DNA of 64,000 bases from JBIOHP01 sp044449065 (GTDB taxonomy: Bacteria; Bacteroidota; Ignavibacteria; UBA10030; SZUA-254), in the NCBI GenBank assembly GCA_044449065.1, contig JBIOHP010000010.1, positions 62,001 through 126,000 of the forward strand, read 5' to 3'. The notes beneath the pieces were generated by a model. The model was not told where the DNA came from and searched no databases. It was given only the letters and a program-made list of their open reading frames with translations. Both the position numbers and the translations under genes were made by a program. Positions 16,776-25,783 of this stretch are shown here, one piece after another. Within the stretch, counting starts at the first letter, position 1. Each line of letters opens with the position of its first letter.

Positions 16776-17108
16776 TTACGCCACCCTGAAATGAGAAGTG
16801 GCTTCGGAAAGCTCGGCGAACTCTCGTTCGGGATGAAGTTGTTTCGCGCGGGCAGATAATTCCTCTTCCGTTTCCACATGGTTGGGATCGGGCACGCAGC
16901 AATCGACCGGGCAAACAGCCGCGCATTGCTCTTTCTCAAAATGTCCGACACACTCAGTGCATTTTTCTGGGACAATGTAATAAAAATCGTTTGAGATTGC
17001 GGCATTTTTTGCCCCGTTTAATTCCCATTGCACACCGCCGGCATAAATTGCAGTGTTCGGGCACTCCGGCTCGCACGCGCCGCAGTTAATACATTCTTCA
17101 GTGATCAT
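16776..17108 (-). CDS. 2[4Fe-4S] ferredoxin, Alvin/YfhL type
   Basis: About 110 residues from ATG 17108 (a GTG three codons upstream is possible). The first cluster motif is CINCGACEPECP; the second is CTECVGHFEKEQCAAVCP, with the long insertion between the second and third Cys that defines the Allochromatium-type ferredoxins. A helical C-terminal tail follows. It is a low-potential electron carrier in the cytoplasm. The next gene, 126 bases downstream, is the MBL hydrolase. Confidence 0.9.
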   Translation of the reverse strand: MITEECINCGACEPECPNTAIYAGGVQWELNGAKNAAISNDFYYIVPEKCTECVGHFEKEQCAAVCPVDCCVPDPNHVETEEELSARAKQLHPEREFAELSEATSHFRVA

Positions 17109-17436
17109 CGTAGACACAGGTTTTTCCTTCTATAATTTGAAATTCCGTTAGATAATAAATTTTGGAATATTTGTTTCTTGGATCGTTTTTCTATTTCGCT
17201 ACAGTTTCCGGAAGTGATATGATACAATCATAACTCATAATGAGAATTTGATTTAACACAAGTAGATGAATACAACTTCTCAAAACAGTTAATCTCTCAC
17301 ACGGGGTTGTTCAACTGAAATTCAATAAAACCGGTGAAATTTACTCGGGATCACCTATTGAATTGATGAATGCCCTTCCCAAACTGCCATTTATTTATAG
17401 ATTTATGATACGAAAAAAAGGTCAAAAATTCAACTT

Positions 17437-17563
17437 GCGGGTTGTTGAAAATGCTTTGAAATGAAGGGGGTTTTCTAAACTTGTTTGGAAATCTGTTTCT
17501 AATTAGATCCTGATCCCCATAATTCAAAACAAGGAGACTCGGATTGGATTCTTCAACAACCTG
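17437..17563. repeat. MITE-like inverted-repeat element abutting the metH stop codon
   Basis: GCGGGTTGTTGAA (17437-17449) and TTCAACAACCTGC (17552-17564) form imperfect 13-base terminal inverted repeats (one mismatch) about 128 bases apart. The right end touches the TAG stop of metH. The interior has no gene on its own. Short length, inverted ends and intergenic position fit a miniature transposable element, but no target duplication is evident. Confidence 0.5.
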
Positions 17564-20500
17564 CTAAATATTAAAGTAACGCGCCTCCGGGTGGTGAACG
17601 ATTATCGCATCCGTGCTTTGTTCCGGGACAAGCTGATAGCCCTCCGTCAGCTCAATGCCAATTTTCTCGGGATTGAGAATTTTGAATAATTTCACATGAT
17701 CTTCTAAACTCGGACACGCCGGATACCCGAAGCTGTAGCGCGATCCGCGATAGTGCTGGCTGAAAAATTTCTTAATATCCGGTTGGCTTGTTCCGGGTAT
17801 CACCGCGTCATCGTTAGAGATTCCAAGTTCCTCGCGTATTTTCTTATGCCAGAATTCCGCAAGTGCTTCCGCGGTTTCAACTCCCAAACCGTGAAAATAC
17901 AAATATTCCTTATAATTATTTGATTCAAATAATTTTTTAGCGTGGTCCGATGCTTCTCTTCCCATGGTGATGATATCGAAAGCTACGATATCGACTTGTC
18001 TCGATTGTTTTGATACGAAATAATCCGAGAGGCAAAGATTTCGATCTTTGCGCTGGCGGGGAAAAGTAAATCTTAACCACTCGGTCAAACAATCCGGCGA
18101 GCGCGAACCACCCCCGGTTAGTTCCTGAGGATGTATCTCCCAGATTGATTCAAGATTGCGGCTATCTTTCGGTTTATAAATAATTAAATCATCGCCGTCT
18201 GAGTTGCAGGGGTAATAACCGTATGCAACCTTTGGCTGTAAAAGATGTTTGTCTCTAGCCAATTTCTTCAACCGTTCGAAATCGGGATATACTTTCTGTT
18301 TTAGAAAATCCGAATACTCTTTTTGTTCCATCTTCCCTTTTCGGATCTGCCATTGCCCCCGGAATAATGCAGTCTCATTGATATAGGGAATTATCTCCTC
18401 AAGTGAAACTTCTTCAATTACCTTCGTTCCATAGAACGGGGGCACCGGAATATCCGCCGCCGGCTTGAGCGCAGAACCGAGCGATGGTTTTGATTCACTC
18501 ATCGCCACTTTTGCTTCGAAACCTGACAGCTCTTCCTGGTCTGTTTTCGGCTGCTTGCTCATCCATTCACGAATTTGCGCCAGATGATGCCGTTCATGAT
18601 CGTAGGTGTTGGACGCGATCAAATAGAGAATCGTCCCATCGCTGATAACTTCCTGTAAATCGGAATCCTTCAATTTTCCAATCGCATTACTGAAAGCCAT
18701 TCTGTTTTGCTGCCATTCCTTCATCAATTGAACGCGCGTCATTGATTTACGTTTTGCGACGAACCGGTCGTTCACTATTGCTAACTCTTTCACATCTCTA
18801 TAAAAACGAATTTTATCTTTTTCCCCCTTAAAATACATCTCGAATCGCTCAACCGTATGCGCTTCCCACCCTGAAAGATGGGCAACGATGTCATGAACAG
18901 ACCACTCCTTCGAAGCGCCCGGAGAGGAAAATTGTTCATCGGATATTTTAGCAAGATAATTGAGAATATCACGGTATTGTCTTTGCATTTCTCCGATTGC
19001 ATCTTTAATGGTTGTAAACTTTTTCGTCTTGCTGTCGCTTTTCTTGGCAACAACCTCTTCCATAAAGTGCAATCCATCGAAAGCGTCATTGGCATACGAG
19101 ACAGTCCCTTTATATACTGCTTGCAGATCGTCTTCTACATACCGCCTGGTGAGCGCTGCGCCGCCTAACACAACGGGTATGGTAATACCCTGCTGTACCA
19201 TTTCCTGTAAATTTTCTTTCATAATCAGCGTTGATTTCACGAGAAGCCCGCTCATCCCGATAGCGTCAGCTTTGTATTCCACTGCAGCATGAAGCATTTT
19301 GTCGAGCGGACACTTGATGCCGAGATTATGGACTTTATAACCATTATTCGTTAGAATGATATCGACAAGGTTTTTACCGATATCATGGACATCGCCTTTC
19401 ACGGTAGCGATTACCATGGTACCCTTGGCGGTTACATCGGCTTTATCCATAAATGGCTCCAGATAGGCAACCGCGGTTTTCATCACCTCTGCCGATTGGA
19501 GCACGAACGGCAATTGCATCTGGCCGCTGCCGAAAAGTTCTCCTACAACTTTCATTCCATCAAGGAGGATTGAATTAATAATCTCCAGCGGTTTATATTT
19601 CTTCAGCCCTTCATTGAGATCGCCGCTTAAACCGACTTTATCCCCGTCGATAATGCGATTTTTTAACCGGTCTTCAACGACTTCGCTCTTCACCTTTTTT
19701 GCAACTTTCGCTTCGCCCTTGCGGGATGCGGCATAGGCAAGAAGCGCCTGAAGGGGATCAATATCCATTGTGCGTTCATCGAATATCAGCTTCCGGCAAA
19801 GTTCACGCTCTTCTTCCGGAATTTTAAACAACGGCATGATTTTCGAAGCATGAACAATCGCCATATCCAGGCCATTGGAAACAGCATAATGAAGAAACAC
19901 ACTGTTGAGAGCATGGCGGATTTGTGGAGATAATCCGAATGATATATTACTCACTCCGAGCAATGTATGAACGTTAGGAAATTCTTTTTTGATCAGCTTT
20001 ATCGCATCGATTGTTTCTATTCCAGCGCGGCGAAATTCTTCATCGCCCGAACCGAGCGTGAATGTAAGCGTATCGAAAATGAGGTCCGATTCCCGCATGC
20101 CGTATTTATCGATTGCCAGGTCGTGGATCCGTTTAGCGATTTTGAATTTCGATTCAGCCGTTTTCGCCATCCCCTGCTCGTCTATTGTAAGGGCGATTAC
20201 GGCTGCGCCATATTTCTTGCAAAGAGGAAGAATTTTATGCATCCGTTCTTCCCCGTCCTCAAGATTGATGGAATTTACTACCGCTCTCCCGCCGATGCGC
20301 TGAAGCGCTTCCTCAATAACCGGCGCTTCAGTCGAATCTATCACCAGGGGGAGTGTAATCTGCGTGTTAAATCTCGTAATAATCTCACGCATATCGTTTG
20401 ATTCATTCCTGCCGACGTATGCGGCGCAGACGTCAAGAAAATGCGCCCCTTCCTTCGTCTGCTCCTTCCCCATCGCCACCATGCCTTCCCATTCTTCACG

Positions 20501-21571
20501 TGCCAACAATTCCTTGAACTGCTTGCTTCCGTTGGCATTGGTTCGTTCCCCCACCATAATCGGAGCCGGATCGATATGGAACGGCATCGCCTGATAAATG
20601 CTTGAGCTGCCGTGAGTAAATTCCCACTTCCGTTCGATGGGAGTAAGGTTGCCGGCAACATCGACCAGCTTTTTTAGATGTTCTTTTGTTGTGCCGCAGC
20701 ATCCGCCTACAACACTCACCCCAAGGTCCTTGACAAAATGCGTCATCGAATGGACATACTCTTCGGGAGTGAGTTTATAATGCGCATGACCTCCAACATT
20801 TTCGGGAATACCGGCATTCGGCATCACGAATACGGGCCGTGGGCTGTTCGCGCAGAGGTATCGAACATTTTCAGCCATCTCCTTAGGACCCGTGGCGCAA
20901 TTCATACCAATGATGGAAACATCGTACGGTTCAAGCGAAGTCAACGCTGCAGATATTTCCGTTCCAAGCAGCATCGTGCCCATCGATTCGATGGTGACCG
21001 ACGCAATGATGGGGATTTTCACCCTTGCATCCGAGAAATAGGAGAATATTCCAGAAAGCGCCGCTTTGGTTTGAAGTATATCCTGGCAGGTTTCAACGGC
21101 TAAAATATCCGCGCCGCCTTCTGTGAGACCTTTCGCCTGAACATAATACGCCGCCTCCATATCTTTGAACGAAATATGCCCGAGTGATGGAAGTTTTGTC
21201 GTTGGACCCATCGAACCAACCACGAATCGGGGATGCGCCGGCGTGGAAAAATCGCTCGCAATGGATTTTGCAAGTTTTGCCGCTTCGAAATTCAACTTAT
21301 ACGATTGGTCGCCGATGCCATATTCCGAAAGAACGATAGCTGTTGAACCGAAACTATCGGTTTCAATTGCATCGCAGCCCGCGCTCAGGAAATCTTCATG
21401 CACTTTACGGATTGCCGAGGGCTTGGAGAGAAGGAGATATTCATTGCAGCCGTTAAATTGCTCGCCGCCGAAATCATCGGCTGTGAGATTCTGGGTCTGG
21501 ATATTCGTCCCCATCGCCCCGTCAAGGACAATGATTTTTTCTTTTAATATGTCGAGAATTGTTTTAGGCAT
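17564..21571 (-). CDS. metH: Cobalamin-dependent methionine synthase with an inserted DinB-like domain
   Basis: 1335 residues against about 1200-1230 for typical MetH. It transfers a methyl group from methyltetrahydrofolate through cobalamin to homocysteine. Domains in order: homocysteine-binding (about 1-320, zinc ligands in GMNCATGP and GGCCGTT), pterin-binding (about 335-600, GERTNANGS), B12 cap (about 640-710), B12-binding (about 715-840, DVHDIGKN with the lower-ligand His near 726), an extra domain (about 848-1010), and AdoMet activation (about 1045-1335, FRGQWQIR and the SFGYPACPSLEDH tail). The extra part has SVHDIVAHLSGWE and YDHERHHLAQIREW, matching the DinB/ClbS four-helix fold with a likely His triad. 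The frame is unbroken. No riboswitch or Shine-Dalgarno site is seen in the 168 bases upstream. Confidence 0.93.
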   Translation of the reverse strand: MPKTILDILKEKIIVLDGAMGTNIQTQNLTADDFGGEQFNGCNEYLLLSKPSAIRKVHEDFLSAGCDAIETDSFGSTAIVLSEYGIGDQSYKLNFEAAKLAKSIASDFSTPAHPRFVVGSMGPTTKLPSLGHISFKDMEAAYYVQAKGLTEGGADILAVETCQDILQTKAALSGIFSYFSDARVKIPIIASVTIESMGTMLLGTEISAALTSLEPYDVSIIGMNCATGPKEMAENVRYLCANSPRPVFVMPNAGIPENVGGHAHYKLTPEEYVHSMTHFVKDLGVSVVGGCCGTTKEHLKKLVDVAGNLTPIERKWEFTHGSSSIYQAMPFHIDPAPIMVGERTNANGSKQFKELLAREEWEGMVAMGKEQTKEGAHFLDVCAAYVGRNESNDMREIITRFNTQITLPLVIDSTEAPVIEEALQRIGGRAVVNSINLEDGEERMHKILPLCKKYGAAVIALTIDEQGMAKTAESKFKIAKRIHDLAIDKYGMRESDLIFDTLTFTLGSGDEEFRRAGIETIDAIKLIKKEFPNVHTLLGVSNISFGLSPQIRHALNSVFLHYAVSNGLDMAIVHASKIMPLFKIPEEERELCRKLIFDERTMDIDPLQALLAYAASRKGEAKVAKKVKSEVVEDRLKNRIIDGDKVGLSGDLNEGLKKYKPLEIINSILLDGMKVVGELFGSGQMQLPFVLQSAEVMKTAVAYLEPFMDKADVTAKGTMVIATVKGDVHDIGKNLVDIILTNNGYKVHNLGIKCPLDKMLHAAVEYKADAIGMSGLLVKSTLIMKENLQEMVQQGITIPVVLGGAALTRRYVEDDLQAVYKGTVSYANDAFDGLHFMEEVVAKKSDSKTKKFTTIKDAIGEMQRQYRDILNYLAKISDEQFSSPGASKEWSVHDIVAHLSGWEAHTVERFEMYFKGEKDKIRFYRDVKELAIVNDRFVAKRKSMTRVQLMKEWQQNRMAFSNAIGKLKDSDLQEVISDGTILYLIASNTYDHERHHLAQIREWMSKQPKTDQEELSGFEAKVAMSESKPSLGSALKPAADIPVPPFYGTKVIEEVSLEEIIPYINETALFRGQWQIRKGKMEQKEYSDFLKQKVYPDFERLKKLARDKHLLQPKVAYGYYPCNSDGDDLIIYKPKDSRNLESIWEIHPQELTGGGSRSPDCLTEWLRFTFPRQRKDRNLCLSDYFVSKQSRQVDIVAFDIITMGREASDHAKKLFESNNYKEYLYFHGLGVETAEALAEFWHKKIREELGISNDDAVIPGTSQPDIKKFFSQHYRGSRYSFGYPACPSLEDHVKLFKILNPEKIGIELTEGYQLVPEQSTDAIIVHHPEARYFNI

Positions 21572-21674
21572 TGGTTTACAAGTACTCTATGAACCCCTCT
21601 CTATCCATAATGAATTGATTCCGCGCGCTATTTTGATCATTATTTGGAGGGTGTTTATACCTCTGATAACAACT

Positions 21675-21707
21675 GCGGCGATTCTCTCCGTTCCTGAGAA
21701 TCGCCGC
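21675..21707. repeat. Perfect 12-base-pair hairpin upstream of metH
   Basis: GCGGCGATTCTC and GAGAATCGCCGC pair perfectly around a 9-base loop between the redoxin-like gene and metH. No T run follows on either strand. It could end the redoxin transcript or act as a processing or stability stem in the metH leader. Confidence 0.6.
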
Positions 21708-21739
21708 TGTGAAAAATATAGATAAAAGGATATTGAAAT

Positions 21740-22762
21740 TCAATTATACGATATGACGCCGGTAATAAGCGATGAAACAAATGAAATCGAATAAAGCGCA
21801 AAGCCGTTCGATCGTGTCGAAAGCGTCAGCTTATACTCATTATATTCCTTGTTATTGATAATCTTATACAACCGCGCCTCGTTAACAAGGAAATAACTTC
21901 TCCCATCATCATCAATAAGAATGTCCTCTCCTTTCGATTCCGCGTTCAGATACTTGCCATTCTGTTTGATAAATACCTGAAATTGCATCTCGCCTTCCGG
22001 ACTCACAACAGCGCATACTTCTTTGGCATTATAGAGAAGGGATAGATGTCCTTCCCCGCCGTCGCTTTCATTAAGCTGCAGGTGATCGCGGGTTATCAGC
22101 CAATCACCGGCGAGGTAAACTCTTCCTTCAAGATAAAAACCGGGGTCTTCAAAATGACCGGTTGATTCGGGGACGTATCCCTCGATATTACCAATCCTTC
22201 CGCCATGATACCCTCCCAATATTTCTGGCGTCGCTTTATAAGTGATTGCTCCCGGTCTATCCATATCGCGAAGGGGTTCCATGACTATCGGGAAATCAGC
22301 CCGGTAACCGGAATCTGAAAGCTGCGATTGAATACTGTGTTCAAAATTTAAATATGAACCCTCGCCATCCTGTGTTACAGAAATATAACCATGTTTATCG
22401 ATCAGGACCTGCGTGGGCAAAACTCTGGCGCCAAAGGCACCCCAGATCATCCGCTCGTTATCCATCACCACGGGATATTTAATACCGAGCCGTTCAATGG
22501 CTTTTCTGACATGAACGGGATCTTTGCCGAAGGAGAAAGCGGGAGAATGCACTCCAATAATATACAGTCCCTTATCTTCGTACCGTTTATACCACTCCTT
22601 GATATAGGATATCATATGCAACGAAGCGAGAGATGTATAATCCCAAAAATGGATCAGCACGGTATAACCGCGCAGAGCGTTGAGAGGTATGGGTTCTGAG
22701 TTGAACCAATAATCTCCGTAGATCTCAGGAGTTCGGTGCTGCTGTTGTGGATAAAATTGCAT
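21740..22762 (-). CDS. Redoxin/DipZ-like protein lacking the CxxC pair
   Basis: 340 residues. The first half is a thioredoxin-like AhpC/TSA domain with LIHFWDYTSLASLH, KGLYIIGVHSP and the cis-Pro segment VLPTQVLID. In active relatives the WDYT segment continues with a CxxC or VNC motif; here both cysteines are replaced (TSLAS). The second half, from about residue 170, resembles the DipZ C-terminal beta domain (ATPEILGGYHG, GDWL). There is no signal peptide, so it is probably cytoplasmic. It is most likely a binding or regulatory derivative without disulfide chemistry. It is upstream of metH on the same strand with a hairpin between. Confidence 0.75.
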   Translation of the reverse strand: MQFYPQQQHRTPEIYGDYWFNSEPIPLNALRGYTVLIHFWDYTSLASLHMISYIKEWYKRYEDKGLYIIGVHSPAFSFGKDPVHVRKAIERLGIKYPVVMDNERMIWGAFGARVLPTQVLIDKHGYISVTQDGEGSYLNFEHSIQSQLSDSGYRADFPIVMEPLRDMDRPGAITYKATPEILGGYHGGRIGNIEGYVPESTGHFEDPGFYLEGRVYLAGDWLITRDHLQLNESDGGEGHLSLLYNAKEVCAVVSPEGEMQFQVFIKQNGKYLNAESKGEDILIDDDGRSYFLVNEARLYKIINNKEYNEYKLTLSTRSNGFALYSISFVSSLITGVISYN

Positions 22763-22951
22763 TTTCCGCTTTAAATTATCAATAGGAATCTGAATTTCTA
22801 ACTATAATATAGACAAAATGGGGGGGTATTGCAATAAGTGTATTGATGAGGAATGAATGACTAATAAGGGTTAATCGATAATTGCTCAGAGGATGATAAG
22901 ATTGACAATTTCCTGTCGTCTGAATTGAATTAAATATTCCTAATTCAGACG

Positions 22952-23641
22952 TTACCCTTTCCCTCTCGCTCCTTCCACCACAACCACGAACTCGCCTTTC
23001 AGGTTTTTCTTTTCTGCAAGCGTATGAAGTTCCTTCGCGCCGCCGCGATAGATTTTTTCTTCCAGCATGGTGAGGTTAAACGCGACGCACACTCTACGGT
23101 CGTTGCCCATCGCCTCGGCGATATCGCGAAGAAGCGGCACCAGACGGTATGGCGTATCCATAAAAACCATTGTCCGGCGCTCGTTGCGCAGGTGCTGCAA
23201 CTCAACCATCCGGCGGTTGCTTTTCGGGGATAAAAATCCATAAAATAAAAATTGGTCTATCGGAAAACCGCACACGGTCAACGCCGGCAAAAGCGACGAC
23301 GCTCCGGGAATGGGTACCAGCGTTATCCCCGCATCAATGGCTTTGCGGACAAGAATTTGCCCCGGATCCGAAAACACCGGCGTACCGGCGTCGGATATCA
23401 GCGCGACATTCTTTCCGGCGTTCAGGTGTTCAATGATATGGAATGACGCGGCAGCTTCGTTATGCTCGTTCAAGCTCTCGATCAGCTTTTCGGGAATCCC
23501 GTAATGGTTCAATAAGCGCTGCCCCTCTTTGCGTTCTTCGTAGACGACGACGTCTGCTTCTTTCAGAATCTTGACGGCGCGGATGGTCATATCGTCATAA
23601 TTGCCGATTGGAGTTGCGACTAAATAGAGTATGCCGGACAT
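22952..23641 (-). CDS. rsmI: RsmI-like tetrapyrrole-fold methyltransferase (16S rRNA C1402 2'-O)
   Basis: 229 residues from ATG 23641 (MSGILYLVATPIGN); the frame is open 22 codons further up but would overlap dut. The fold is shown by ATPIGNYDDMT, SDAGTPVFSDPG and PIPGASSLLPAL with GFPIDQFLFYGFL. RsmI makes the 2'-O-methyl of 16S rRNA C1402. Canonical members have a CEDTR motif after the first strand; here it is YEERKEGQRLL, and the C-terminal extension is missing, so this may be a distinct sub-branch. The dut gene lies 16 bases upstream. Confidence 0.82.
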   Translation of the reverse strand: MSGILYLVATPIGNYDDMTIRAVKILKEADVVVYEERKEGQRLLNHYGIPEKLIESLNEHNEAAASFHIIEHLNAGKNVALISDAGTPVFSDPGQILVRKAIDAGITLVPIPGASSLLPALTVCGFPIDQFLFYGFLSPKSNRRMVELQHLRNERRTMVFMDTPYRLVPLLRDIAEAMGNDRRVCVAFNLTMLEEKIYRGGAKELHTLAEKKNLKGEFVVVVEGARGKG

Positions 23642-23657
23642 GGTTATCTCGTTAGCG

Positions 23658-24113
23658 TTATTTGGTTCCTGTATGACCAAACCCGCCGGCTCCCCGGAGC
23701 GTTTCATTGATATCGGAAACTTCCACCCAGGCTGCCTTCGTTACCGGCATGATCACAAGCTGCGCGATCCGTTCTCCGCGTTTCACGGTAAACTCTTTTT
23801 TCCCATAATTCGTGAGAATAATGCCGACCTCGCCACGGTAATCGGAATCGATCGTTCCGGGGGCGTTGAGAATCCCGATCCCGTGCTTCAACGCCAAACC
23901 GCTTCGGGGCCTGACCTGGGCTTCATAACCCGCAGGGATTTCTATCTTAAAACCGGATGGGATGAGCGTTGTCTCTCCGGGCTGCATCACGACATCTTTC
24001 ATTACCGCGGCATAGATATCCATGCCCGAGGAACCCTCAGTGGCGTATTTCGGCAAAGGAACGTCATTGACGTCGTTATTAATCCGGGAGATGCGTATCG
24101 TAATTTCGTGCAT
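23658..24113 (-). CDS. dut: Deoxyuridine 5'-triphosphate nucleotidohydrolase
   Basis: 151 residues, trimeric dUTPase type. All five motifs are visible: I SSGMDIYAA, II RPRSGLA, III GTIDSDYRGEVG (catalytic Asp), IV RIAQLVI and V GAGGFGHTG at the flexible C-terminus. It hydrolyses dUTP to dUMP and prevents uracil incorporation in DNA. It lies between carA and rsmI on the same strand with short gaps, probably one transcript. Confidence 0.95.
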   Translation of the reverse strand: MHEITIRISRINNDVNDVPLPKYATEGSSGMDIYAAVMKDVVMQPGETTLIPSGFKIEIPAGYEAQVRPRSGLALKHGIGILNAPGTIDSDYRGEVGIILTNYGKKEFTVKRGERIAQLVIMPVTKAAWVEVSDINETLRGAGGFGHTGTK

Positions 24114-24174
24114 TGGTATCTTTATGTTCCTTGATAAATAGAATTGTTGAAACCGGAGGCCATTTCAGTTTCGC

Positions 24175-25350
24175 TCATTCCTGTCCAACACGGGAGCGAT
24201 GACCGGCATGCGATGTAGCTGCAGTATCAATCATCATTTCGATGAACTGCCGGAAGAGGTAATCGCTGTCATGCGGTCCGGGAGACGCTTCGGGATGGTG
24301 CTGTACCGAAAAGATCGGCATGGTGCGATGCCGGAATCCCTCATTCGTCCCGTCGTTGAGATTAATATGTGTGATTTCAATCTCCGAGTGCCTCAAGGAA
24401 TCAGGATCGATAGCGAAGCCATGATTCTGCGACGTGATCTCAATTTCATTCGTGCGAAGGTTCTTCACCGGATGATTCGCCCCGCGATGACCGAATTTCA
24501 ATTTAAACGTCTTTCCCCCAAGCGCCAGTCCCAGGAGCTGATGCCCGAGGCAGATTCCGAATATCGGTTTCTTGCCGATCAGTTGTTTGATCGATTCGAT
24601 GGCATAATGGACGGCAGCGGGATCGCCGGGACCATTGGAGAGAAAAATCCCGTCAGGGTTTAACCGCAGTGTCTCCGACGGCGGAAAATTAGACGGCACA
24701 ACCGTTATCGCGCAGCCATACGACGTCAACCGCCGTAGAATATTCTGTTTTACGCCGTAATCGTATACAATAACTTTAAACCGACTTCCATTTGATAAAT
24801 TTTTCGGGAGATTTGTTTGAAGCGCAAATGAAGTTGTATCAACATCATCCCACCCATAGGGTTTTGCGCAAGTTACCTGCTTCGTTAAATCCAATCCTGC
24901 CATCGAAGGAGATTTAAGAACTTTCTCTATAAGAATATCATCGGCAAAATTGCCCGGAGAAATAATTGCGCGCATCGCTCCCGCATTCCGTATGAGCTTC
25001 GTCAGCATGCGGGTATCCACCCCTTCAACCGCGGGAATATTATGTGCTTTCAGCCATGATCCCAAACTCTGTTTTGCCCGGTGATTGCTGTAATAATCGA
25101 AATATTCCTTCACCACAAAACCGGCAGCGCGCGGGAATGCGCTTTCCATGTCGTCGGGATTGATCCCGTAATTGCCAATCTGGGGATGGGTCATTACCAC
25201 AATTTGACCGGCGTATGACGGGTCTGTTAATATTTCCTGATAACCGGTGATGCTGGTGTTGAAGACAATTTCACCGGTGATTTCGCGTTCGGCTCCGAAC
25301 GACGCACCGGTCAGGATGAGACCATTTTCAAGCGCGAGTTTAACATTCAT
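24175..25350 (-). CDS. carA: Carbamoyl-phosphate synthase small subunit
   Basis: 391 residues, the expected length. The N-terminal CPSase small-chain domain includes FNTSITGYQEILTDPSY, and the class I glutamine amidotransferase domain has the nucleophile in GICLGHQLLG (about residue 262) and the His-Glu pair in VQHHPEASPG. It supplies ammonia for carbamoyl phosphate in pyrimidine and arginine synthesis. The large subunit gene is not adjacent. A strong terminator lies just upstream and belongs to the preceding gene, or could act as an attenuator for carA. Confidence 0.95.
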   Translation of the reverse strand: MNVKLALENGLILTGASFGAEREITGEIVFNTSITGYQEILTDPSYAGQIVVMTHPQIGNYGINPDDMESAFPRAAGFVVKEYFDYYSNHRAKQSLGSWLKAHNIPAVEGVDTRMLTKLIRNAGAMRAIISPGNFADDILIEKVLKSPSMAGLDLTKQVTCAKPYGWDDVDTTSFALQTNLPKNLSNGSRFKVIVYDYGVKQNILRRLTSYGCAITVVPSNFPPSETLRLNPDGIFLSNGPGDPAAVHYAIESIKQLIGKKPIFGICLGHQLLGLALGGKTFKLKFGHRGANHPVKNLRTNEIEITSQNHGFAIDPDSLRHSEIEITHINLNDGTNEGFRHRTMPIFSVQHHPEASPGPHDSDYLFRQFIEMMIDTAATSHAGHRSRVGQE

Positions 25351-25396
25351 CGGAAATAATCTAATCTTTTTCAGTGATTTTTACAAGGAATTTCTC

Positions 25397-25439
25397 AAAA
25401 AAAACCCTGTAATTCCGTTTGACCGGTATAACAGGGTTT
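25397..25439 (-). terminator. Intrinsic terminator upstream of carA
   Basis: Read on the minus strand, AAACCCTGT and ACAGGGTTT pair around a GTTATACCGG-type loop and run into eight T. It follows the DUF1508 gene and precedes carA by about 47 bases. Simple termination of the DUF1508 gene is the plain reading; attenuation of carA by pyrimidine state is possible. Confidence 0.85.
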
Positions 25440-25506
25440 GCCTTCAGTAATCATACTACGTAGTGTTCATTTTTAGCCGCGCACCGCGGACTAAAAACAG
25501 AATGGA

Positions 25507-25704
25507 TCAGTTATTAGCTTTCGTTGATGATAGTTCAGCCGTTGTCATATCATAACCTCGTTGCACAGCATTCAGGACGCACGCCTTACGATTATCGAAC
25601 CCGTCGGCAGAAACTGCAACAACTTTTTCGCCTTGAAACTTCCGCCATTGCCACCGCTGAAAGTTATCTTTATAAAATTCCCAACGTTTTGATACAGAAA
25701 TCAT
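25507..25704 (-). CDS. DUF1508 (YegP-like) small protein
   Basis: 65 residues. FYKDNFQRWQWR, GEKVVAVSADGFDNRKAC and a C-terminal helix follow the DUF1508 repeat pattern (YKD..G..RWR...GE.VA.S.eGY..K). E. coli YegP has two copies; this has one. The function is unknown, though members often accompany stress proteins. It belongs to a run of four very small minus-strand genes and is followed by a strong terminator. Confidence 0.7.
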   Translation of the reverse strand: MISVSKRWEFYKDNFQRWQWRKFQGEKVVAVSADGFDNRKACVLNAVQRGYDMTTAELSSTKANN

Positions 25705-25783
25705 CGTTTACCTCATGTTTATGACTGAATTTATTCACGTTTAATAATTCGAAATGCTTTATTTTTTGTTCAACTCTTGATGC

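Noticed and set aside
21572..21739. Cobalamin or SAM riboswitch before metH
   Set aside because: None of the conserved blocks (B12 box, GCAACTG core, SAM kink-turn) is present; only a simple hairpin is there.
23642..23707. Longer RsmI start overlapping dut
   Set aside because: The family N-terminus begins at MSGILYLVATPIGN, and the extension is just the reading-through of the dut region.
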